A DNA stretch of 64,000 bases. It comes from Candidatus Cohnella colombiensis (GTDB lineage: Bacteria > Bacillota > Bacilli > Paenibacillales > Paenibacillaceae). Shown here piece after piece: positions 51,428 through 59,400 of the stretch (positions within the stretch are counted from its first letter, which is position 1; each line of letters begins with the position of its first letter). The position numbers and the translations under genes are program-made. The stretch covers positions 2,108,001 through 2,172,000 of the forward strand of contig CP119317.1 in the NCBI GenBank assembly GCA_029203125.1, read 5' to 3'. The notes below the pieces were generated by a model. That model did no database searches, had not been told where the DNA came from, and worked only from the letters and a program-made list of their open reading frames with translations.

Positions 51428-52387
51428 CTACTCAAGAGCATCTTCCATGTTAATTCGATGCGACTCATTCGTATATATAACACTTAGTACATCCGACACA
51501 AACGAAAACAAGAGTCTCCATTGATAAAAGCAGTATTGTTCTGCGTTTAAATCTTTAATCTTAGGTTGGCTAATAAGACCGTATTCATGCTCGAATCCCC
51601 TGAACTCGGTAAAGCTTCCGTCATGCAGAATCCGATCTCGTACTTGCCTACCCTCATCGAACCAATGCATGTTTTTCTGATAGATTTCTAGCAGACTTTT
51701 CTTCAGTCCCTTTTGAGTGCTGCTCATTAAATGTTTGATTAAACTACCATGCGTCGTCTGTTTGATATTCAAGACACAACTGACAAGCTTAGCAAGCACA
51801 TCAAGACATGATCTCACATTACTTATGAATGCTTCCAGTTCAGATTTTAATGGAACATCAATCATTACAACGGAAACATTACCTCTTATTGGATCAAGCG
51901 GTATTTGTTCTAGATTGAGTAACCTTAGACGATATAAAACCTGCTTCTGATGATAACGGATAGAATTAAGCCGATCCTTCAAGTTGGTTAAGCAAGGCGA
52001 TAATCGATCAATATCATCTTTAGTAGCTCCAATTTGCCATGCTTTTATTAATGTGCCATCAAGCAACTGGTTAATGGGGCCAAATTCCTGATTTGGGTTT
52101 ATCATATGTACCGATACTTTATGATCTAGGGGTATTTCTCTATCAAAAGAGTCAAGCAATTTTGACTCTACACTTAAACTCGTATAAGCATAATCCCTCG
52201 CTGCGATTGGCGGAATGTCAGGCAAGCAGCACTGGCTCAGAAGTTGACCACTTCCACATGGACATTGAGAATTGGGATTTCGCAAACTTAATACACCTCG
52301 ACAGTCCTCTTTAATATTGTTAGAGATTACCTGTGTAATTAACCCTCTATAGATCGGGTATGTCGGCAATCGGGATACCTTTTGCAC
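51428..52387 (-). CDS. SEC-C motif protein
   Basis: Up to 319 residues. Zinc-binding SEC-C motif NSQCPCGSGQLLSQCC near residue 40-55; the rest is helical with no recognised enzyme motif (FISNVRSCLDVLAKLVSCV, DEGRQVRDRILHDGSF). The latter fragment recalls helical HEPN- or Apea-like regions, but no RxxxxH is clear except RQVRDRILH. The GTG start at 52387 overlaps the mrr-like gene by 49 bases; the true start may be further downstream. Adjacent and co-oriented with the nuclease gene. Confidence 0.65.
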   Translation of the reverse strand: MQKVSRLPTYPIYRGLITQVISNNIKEDCRGVLSLRNPNSQCPCGSGQLLSQCCLPDIPPIAARDYAYTSLSVESKLLDSFDREIPLDHKVSVHMINPNQEFGPINQLLDGTLIKAWQIGATKDDIDRLSPCLTNLKDRLNSIRYHQKQVLYRLRLLNLEQIPLDPIRGNVSVVMIDVPLKSELEAFISNVRSCLDVLAKLVSCVLNIKQTTHGSLIKHLMSSTQKGLKKSLLEIYQKNMHWFDEGRQVRDRILHDGSFTEFRGFEHEYGLISQPKIKDLNAEQYCFYQWRLLFSFVSDVLSVIYTNESHRINMEDALE

Positions 52388-53187
52388 CCCAGAAACTCAG
52401 TTCCTTGCTTATCTTTTCTTTTGGCCATTGAAGACCCGCATAAACATATGACAGATGTTGTTGCGACCACCTCGGCACGAGCTTCTGAATTCACTACCCT
52501 CATTAGAGACTTGTTATTCGATGACTTCTGCTTCTTTCCTGGCTGCCACTTGCCCCACATACTAAGTTTCTGCTCAACAAGAGCTCCATGCCAGTAATCA
52601 ACCTTGAACTGATCAGCTTCTTTCCTAGCTTGCGAAGTTAAATCCGAAGAAGTTATTAGCAGTGTAAGAATACAATCATGGTTTCTTTTTGCCGCTACTA
52701 GCTCACGTATTGTCTTTACTCCTACAGTATTATGGTCAGCATAGCACTTCGCTTGAACAGCAGTTTTTTCGCCCCGCTTATTAATAATGACAAGATCTAC
52801 ACCGCCATCATTACCTCCAATACCGACTTCATTTACGACATATCCTTGATCTCGGAAGTAAAGCGCTAGTAGGCGCTCAAATTCCGCACCAGACAAATCC
52901 TCTAATCTGCTTGTCAATATAACCTCATCTGGTCGGCGTCCTTTCGAAGCACGCTTAGATTGTGTCTGACCTGATTTTCTTGATGTTGATCTCTTCTTAG
53001 TACGTCTTTTCTTTGTCCAAACTGCTCCAAAGATATCAGCTATGATTACCGAGCCGATTAATATTCCAAAGAAGAAGCCCCAATGCAAGCCAGGTATATT
53101 GAAATAAATAGCAAGTCCGCCGATAATAAATAGCCCACGAAGTATGTATGCAACTTGTCTTCCTTCTGCGTAGTATGTTCTAGTCAT
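52339..53187 (-). CDS. Membrane-anchored Mrr-type restriction endonuclease with topoisomerase zinc finger
   Basis: 282 residues. Two membrane helices (residues about 13-30 and 36-55), a Lys/Arg-rich linker, then a Mrr catalytic domain (93-215): EFERLLALYFRDQGY, GGNDGGVDLVI (Asp131) and AVQAKCY (Gln145, Lys147). The C terminus holds a topoisomerase-type zinc ribbon, CLCGSSMAKRK..FLGCKRYPDCRHT. This architecture occurs in many Firmicutes; substrate preference unknown. ATG 53187 is used. Confidence 0.85.
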   Translation of the reverse strand: MTRTYYAEGRQVAYILRGLFIIGGLAIYFNIPGLHWGFFFGILIGSVIIADIFGAVWTKKRRTKKRSTSRKSGQTQSKRASKGRRPDEVILTSRLEDLSGAEFERLLALYFRDQGYVVNEVGIGGNDGGVDLVIINKRGEKTAVQAKCYADHNTVGVKTIRELVAAKRNHDCILTLLITSSDLTSQARKEADQFKVDYWHGALVEQKLSMWGKWQPGKKQKSSNNKSLMRVVNSEARAEVVATTSVICLCGSSMAKRKDKQGTEFLGCKRYPDCRHTRSIEG

Positions 53188-53257
53188 TTTTCGACTCCTT
53201 GGTCTCAGAATCTAAGAAAATATCATGTGCGTCTGCTTAATACTGATGACCGATCTG

Positions 53258-53659
53258 TCACGTCGTCATATACGTAAGGTACCCTCTTGCAATCTGAATG
53301 TCGTTATATGACGCACCAAGTATCTCTGCTTGTGCGTTGTAATCACTAATCAGTTCAGGTCTTACATCCAATAGATGGGCTAATTTTAGTGTTAAACCAA
53401 GTGGACTATGTTCTAGCAAATCAGTATGATGAACAACATATGCATTTTGATAACCTACCTTCTCTATTGCCCCAAACTTCCTTAAGTTTTTAAACCTTTT
53501 AGCAACCGTAGTTTGGGACATACCTAACCTAAACGCTATCTCTGACTGAGAAATTCTACATATTCCGTCCGTCCCCTTATGGTTGAGCAACAAATTAAGA
53601 ACTGAATAATATGCTTCTTTTATATAACTAGCTTTTTCGATTAACTTATTCTCTTCCAT
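53258..53659 (-). CDS. Helix-turn-helix protein (winged-helix, replication-initiator-like)
   Basis: 133 residues. ISQSEIAFRLGMSQTTVAKR is a clear helix-turn-helix; a wing follows (FGAIEKVGYQNAYVV). The C-terminal part is helical. Probably regulates the downstream Mrr-like and SEC-C genes, which lie on the same strand 70 bases further on. The second ATG (53659) is better spaced from AGAAGG. Confidence 0.72.
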   Translation of the reverse strand: MEENKLIEKASYIKEAYYSVLNLLLNHKGTDGICRISQSEIAFRLGMSQTTVAKRFKNLRKFGAIEKVGYQNAYVVHHTDLLEHSPLGLTLKLAHLLDVRPELISDYNAQAEILGASYNDIQIARGYLTYMTT

Positions 53660-53899
53660 CATAGCCTTCTTCTTTCCATTACCTTTCTTTGCTACAAGAA
53701 TTCGACAATATTATCACATTTCCTTTTGGTAGGAACAAAAAATCGCCACTAGGGCGCTATTGCTACTTTGTCATGGTTGATGTTTCAAAATCAGACTTGT
53801 AAGTCATAGTCTGCTTATCGTCGCGTAGACTCAAAGATTTGACTCGCTCCAGCCCCCATCTCCACTTGAAGTTCGTATTCGTCAACATATGTTACTCTG

Positions 53900-54298
53900 A
53901 TGGTGGCTTCTGCAAGTGGTGTGATCAGTCATATGGGTTTGTACAACATGGAGAGCAACGAAAACGAGGATTCGCGACCACGACCGCAAAAGCTTCAAGG
54001 TCTGGTCAACTTTTACCAGGTAGCAGTGTCAATATTTACCGCCAATTCTCCAGAACGCTTCTTCCTTGGAAAACAATACGAGGACGGGGACGGTTTGTCC
54101 AACATTCGCGGAGCGTCCTACACCGTCGAAATCAACTTTGCATTGCACACACCAGAAGGTGTAATTACCGTTGAAGAATCGCTTTCCATGAAGCTACGAC
54201 ACTTGGATGCGGAGGAGCTTCTATCACGTTTGAAGAATGAATTGGCCTTGATAAAAAAGCGACTCGATCAGCAAAAGAAGTTGGATGACGCATATTAA
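53900..54298 (+). CDS. Hypothetical protein
   Basis: Up to 132 residues. Residues 30-95 look like a mixed alpha/beta domain (LVNFYQVAVSIFT, GASYTVEINFALHTPEGVITVEES), the last 35 a charged helix (LLSRLKNELALIKKRLDQQKK). No ribosome binding site is evident; ATG 53948 is an alternative start. Coding is likely from residue bias; function unknown. No family recognised. Confidence 0.5.
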   Translation: MVASASGVISHMGLYNMESNENEDSRPRPQKLQGLVNFYQVAVSIFTANSPERFFLGKQYEDGDGLSNIRGASYTVEINFALHTPEGVITVEESLSMKLRHLDAEELLSRLKNELALIKKRLDQQKKLDDAY

Positions 54299-54443
54299 TT
54301 GCTCACGAAGAAGTAATCATCCCACCTCACTGCCCCATGAGGGGCCTGTTAAGGCGCTGCCTAAACAATCCGCACTTGAACGTGGCCGTCCCTCGGCCAT
54401 TAGGTCGAAGAGAATGGATAAGTGTCGGCGATATGATCACCCG

Positions 54444-55090
54444 TCAAGGCTGAAATGAACGCTTCGCGGCCTTGACTGACTTACTATCATTTGATTGCAG
54501 TTGGAACAAGCCCTTAGCCCAATTCTCTACCTCCACATTGCCTTCAATGACGAATTCTTGACCTCTGCCCACGGATTGCAACGTACAATGGTCATCGCGC
54601 AGTTCCCATACTCGCTTTCCAGACTTGCTGTACAAGTCCTCGTGGTAGCTCATTCTTGTCCCGAAGCTAGGATGAAAGTAACGTGGTAGTTGCTGTACAG
54701 AATGCTTCCGCTGTCCCACATGTGTCAGAACCAACGAATTTGAATGTCCCGTAACCTGGAATGGAGTTATTAAACGACAAAGATGGAGCTGCGATATATG
54801 CAGTATTCATGTCCCTGTCTCGGCATTTGTAATGAGGGTGAGGCAACTTCCATGCATCATACTGCCCCGCTCTATCTATTGACTCGATCTCCCCTACTTG
54901 CATGTAACCCCAAATGATGTGCCTGTGAGTTCCCCTGATGTACTTGTATTCTAAACCTGTTCTGGCAGCATCCTTAAACCACCCAAAGAACAGAAACAAA
55001 TTTCCCACCTGTACGTTCTTTTTAGCAAGGTGTGTTTTGGCAGCGCTTGATTGTCCGAATATCCCGCGCCAATCAGAATATGACTCAATT
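54444..55090 (-). pseudogene. Decayed Nmad3-like (nucleotide-modification-associated domain) gene
   Basis: Two frames join near 54734. The upstream part reads DWRGIFGQSSAAKTHLAKK, GNLFLFFGWFKDAAR and HIIWGYMQVGEIESID; the downstream part reads LVLTHVGQRKHSVQQLP, SYHEDLYSKSGKRVWEL and GRGQEFVIEGNVEVENWAK. This is the order of Nmad3 domains. A frameshift separates the halves and stops lie further upstream, so the gene is broken. These domains occur with phage DNA modification and defence loci. Confidence 0.65.
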
Positions 55091-55170
55091 CTTCTCTATG
55101 CAAATAACTGGCTTCAGATGAAGACTTGGCGAGATGCAGTTAAATAGTCTAATGAACTAGATTACAATGA

Positions 55171-55344
55171 GACTTACGAGGTGATAAATTTACTGAAGGA
55201 GTATTGGGTGATTTAGAATCACCATATGAAAGCATATATGCTATCCCTGTTATCGGTGAATTCGCACAACTCCTTGAAGGGCAATTTAGAATAACCGTCT
55301 TCTCTGATCACTTATGGTTCTATAGATTCACAACACCTTATTAA
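55171..55344 (+). other. Frame fragment, 57 codons, no start
   Basis: Frame after TGA 55168 reads LRGDKFTEGVLGDLE, YAIPVIGEFAQLLEG and FRITVFSDHLWFYRF. Coding-like composition but no start or ribosome binding site; likely a gene remnant. The rest of 55091-55473 shows no gene. Confidence 0.35.
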
Positions 55345-55473
55345 TTAGTGGTGGGTTTCGACAAATACTCTTCTCTGTTCTTTCTAAACCAGAATTAAGA
55401 GAGAGCTGGAGATACTTCATTTCAGTAATCCCTTCTCTTACAGGCATAGCCAACGGTGAGGAGGTGACATCCA

Positions 55474-55620
55474 GTGGGGGGTGATGTAGGAATCGCATTA
55501 GGCGGAGGTAAAGCATTTGGAGTTCCAGGAATTCTTGTCGTACTTATCCTCGTTTTTGCAGCAATTGAATTAAAAGACTGTTTTGAACAAGTAAAAAAGA
55601 TCGGAGCGCATATCCACTGA
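55474..55620 (+). CDS. Small YjcZ-like hydrophobic protein, 48 aa
   Basis: GAGGAGGTGAC precedes GTG 55474. Product GGDVGIALGGGKAFGVPG followed by helix ILVVLILVFAAIE and a charged tail. The Gly-rich start plus single helix recalls the YjcZ family of small sporulation proteins. Overlapped on the other strand by a meaningless frame. Confidence 0.55.
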   Translation: MGGDVGIALGGGKAFGVPGILVVLILVFAAIELKDCFEQVKKIGAHIH

Positions 55621-55917
55621 AGGGGAGGCGCTCCTACCATACGTAAACATAAAACAATCTCGATAAGCTACTGCAATATTACCAAGAACGGATTCAGTTC
55701 TTTATCCTCGCAGGTGCTCTTCTCACCTTATTCATTCTTACCTCCATAATAAAAATCCTCCTCGCCTTTGCCTGTAATTTGAGTACAGACAGTGCAAAAA
55801 AGGATCTCACGCATGAAGTCGTGTGTGGCTGGCAATGCCACTTTTAGGTTCTCAGGATTCATCATCTTTTATGGTTTTGAGGATTGCTACCCTTAAGGGA
55901 AATCCCTTGTTTAAGTA

Positions 55918-55981
55918 GTGGTGCCCAGGACGGGGGTCGAACCCGTACGGTTGTCACCTACCGCAGGATTTTAAGTCTTGA
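55918..55981 (-). repeat. tRNA-Leu 3'-half direct repeat, island boundary (right)
   Basis: 61 of 64 bases equal 36207-36270, in the same orientation; covers anticodon stem, variable arm, T-arm and CCA. Beyond 55981 there is no 5' tRNA half, so this is not a functional tRNA. Probable attachment-site remnant. Confidence 0.8.
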
Positions 55982-56032
55982 ACAGGTCATTTCTCCCTCT
56001 TCTCTACATCCAGTAAATCCTGAACACAAATC

Positions 56033-56062
56033 CTTTAACCATGCAGGTTAAAGGCGTTTTTT
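56033..56062 (+). terminator. Hairpin with T run
   Basis: CCTTTAAC/GTTAAAGG stem followed by CGTTTTTT. Confidence 0.75.
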
Positions 56063-56135
56063 AAGGTCCTTGAACTCTGCGTTCAGGAAGTTACATGCGG
56101 AGCCATGTTAGCAAAAATGTTAGATAATGATTGGG

Positions 56136-56166
56136 GCAGGAGTCATGTGCTCCTGCTCTCTTTTAC
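56136..56166 (+). terminator. Hairpin with T run
   Basis: Perfect GCAGGAG/CTCCTGC stem, loop TCATGTG, then TCTCTTTT. Confidence 0.75.
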
Positions 56167-56454
56167 GTCAACTCACACTTACATTTGAGATCTATCCATT
56201 TATATATGCTTAGAATGAAATTCTAATTCAGACATTTGCTAGTTTCAATCCCCAGCACGGAGCCAACTAACTGATATGCACCGTATGCGGGAGGCGATCT
56301 CATTGGTGTGCCATCTGTTACATTCGTTTTATACGATGATGATATATTCGAGATGGGGAAACAATGAACAGTCAGCATTTTTACATCAACGATACCTTCA
56401 TGGAGTTCTACCACATTGCTGCAGTCAATTTTACATGAAAGTTAAAACTCGATC

Positions 56455-59400
56455 TTACATAAACACCCTTACATTATTCGGAAAATCCATCATAGAGACA
56501 TTGTTTTTCATTGGCTCAAATGTCGCCATATAACGAAGATTCCGCTTGATTCTCGTAACTTCCGCAAACCCTTCTTTCGTACAGATCCAGCGTTGGAGAA
56601 ACGGGTGTACTCCCTCCTCAAAAGGGCCAAAAATCTGTTCCATCCACATCATCTTCTTACCTTGCTTTTCCCACACCAATGGGTTTGCAATTGATGGTTG
56701 CCAGCCCAACGACCGAAATACTGGGCTTGGAACCAAGTGGACTGTACTACAATAAGGGATTTTCTGCCCGTTAATATGATTAAACGTATGGAACAGATCT
56801 GGACTTGACTCTCTAAAGTTTGCTTCATCGTTGTAAAACAAGAACGATCTTCCACTTGCCGTTGGCCTGTTAATATCCCAACTTTCTGATAATCCGCAAG
56901 TAAAGTAGTAACCTTCTACGATGTTGAAATGGAACAGGGCTGCTCCGAGTAACTCCTGACCGTCCCGCATCCCTTTGCGGGTCTGCTTCATGAACTGTAT
57001 GCAAGCATCCTCCGGATCAAATTGCGACATCGCCATTAAACCAAGTTTCAACCATCCAGTTGAACTCCTAAAAGCACGTGGTGGATCCAAGAGCAGGAAG
57101 GGGTCATCACAAGGAAGGTAGGCCTGTACTTCGTTATAAACAGAAGTTCGCTCCCAAGTTCCTTTCTCTATCCGTTTCTCTATGATATTTAACAACTTTT
57201 TTTCCGGATTGGAATTCGAAACTTCTGAATCTTCCATCTCACCAAGCAACTCATTTACAAGGTCAGGAAATATACTGGCGATTTGATATAATCGTTGATT
57301 AAAGTGACGATCTTGAAATGGTGGGTAATCAATAATATGTACTCCTTCCCTCTCATTGCTACGAGCAAACCGGGAAATAAATGCTCTAAGTTTTTGTAGC
57401 ACCCACGGTTTAGAATTTCCCCTTGCAATACCCTGCCTACGTTCAAACGTCTCAATAATCACTTCTGCCTGTGTGCTAATCTGTAATTCTCCACGGGATT
57501 TTAACTCAGCTAGTAAGGGTTTCATTGCTTCATAATAGGAAGGATACGTTGCAGCTATACGCTCGAATAGCATTAGTAACCATTCCTCCCCATAATCACC
57601 TAGATTCCCCCAACCGGAAATCAGATCACAAATAACTGTATGATCCCATTTAACAAATCCCCACAAACCCTGTAATGCCGCTTCAATTTGATGTTCATTA
57701 CGGCTTGATAAATTACTAAGCAAGACGTTCAAGGTGAACTGTCTCCATGACATCCGATTCAGTAGATGTGATGGAGAATAGATAGCTGATGTCACATCCA
57801 CATTCCAGTCGAGCCATTGCCTATATGTGCTCAGAACCCTATTAGTAGCCTCTTCAATTTCCTCAACACCTACTTTCACTGCCCTTGCCTGAAGCATTTC
57901 TTCCAGTTTGACAATGAAATACGAAAGCTCCCTATAGTCTATACTTCCCGGTATAAGTGGATCCAGCAGTCTCCATCTTGTCTTATCATCCGCAGTAAGA
58001 TTAATAAATGCAGAATAAAAGTCTTGAATATAATGCTCATTTCTGTGGTAATTCGCTACTGCATGAGTTTCTGCAAACTCGAACAAAATATTGGTATATT
58101 CCTTATACCGATAAGAAGGCTCTGTACTTAATTTGTGAACTAAAACCTCAGCATAATTAAAAGCTACCACATGATCCATACTTCCACCATGAGGATCTAA
58201 ATTATTGACTACACGCTGAAAATCATCAAAAGCTTCTTCCATAGATAATTTTCTGATCTTACGTTCGACACGTTTCCAAGTGCTGTCCCAAGACGGATGA
58301 CGTTCTCTTCTCGTTATAAACCATCGTTTCGGTCTGTTGTCACGATCTCTGTTATTATGAATGTCAAAATGATATGGAGTCGATTGTTTCATGTAAGCGC
58401 CTAGACCCGAGTACCCAAGTCTATGAGCCGCTTTCAAAATGCATTTTCTCATATCTTCTATGTATGCCCTACTACTTCTATCTCTCCAGCTCATCCCACC
58501 AACTGTTAATATCCATAGGGCTGCTAGATCTTCTTCTGTAAAGAAAGTATCCCTTAGCACACGAATTAACACATCGAAGGTCACTTTATATTTTGAAAAA
58601 TCATCCACATCGAGCATACCATTTTCGTTAAGAACAGCCCAAAGTATCTCGACTCCATCCTTTTGAGCCGCAGCCATTACAACACTTACCGCATAATCGG
58701 TTACTAGGTTAGACTCACTATCGAGTTGTCTACACAGATCAAGTAGTTGCTTCCCTTGTCCTTTCCATAATGAAGGATTAGCATACAGCAGAATCTCTAC
58801 CCATTGCACAATATGATTTAGGGATGATTTTCTTGCCGATATGCCGAACCATCTTCTTGCAAACTGCTCTTTAAGATGCCGTGCATTCTCCTGTAACTGA
58901 TATTTTTCACCAAGTGTAGCTAACTTCTCGACCCAATATGTTACTCTTTGGAGGTTGTCATCCCAAATTATCCCTTTCTCATTCGTCCACCGTTGGAAAA
59001 TGAGTTCCATCGATGTTCGATCCCCATGACTATCTAAAAACCCCCAAATAAGTTCCATATCCAAATAAAAAATTTCGCCCTCAATCATGCTGTCCCTTAT
59101 AACGGGGTATAACAATTTATCCAATGCCTTATCATTTCGAGATAAAAACATTGCCATTCGCATAAAGAAAGAACGAACTTCTATGTAACCGACTAAATGG
59201 TAATAGACAGACTGATCCATTAAATAGAGGCGTTCCAACAGATAAAGAATCATCGTTATGTCTTGCTTGGAAAGTTTGTACCCTTCCTGCATTGAAAGAC
59301 AATAGTAAGCTCCCATTCGATAGGTACTATGAAATAAAAGACGAATCATATCCGTAGTTCTCGGATCTCTGTCGTAGGAGAAATAAGCTTGAATCGCTTC

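Larger units (their letters stand above)
55982..56454. other. 473-base region, two hairpins, no clear gene
   Basis: Holds terminators at about 56033 and 56136. A 63-codon minus frame (56223-56414, GTG start, no ribosome binding site, NISSSYKTNVTDGTPM) is too weak to call. Confidence 0.5.

Noticed and set aside
55422..55640. 72-codon minus-strand frame with Pro-rich sequence
   Set aside because: It is the antisense of the well-started 48-residue YjcZ-like gene.
56223..56414. 63-codon minus-strand frame
   Set aside because: GTG start without ribosome binding site; only weak coding character.
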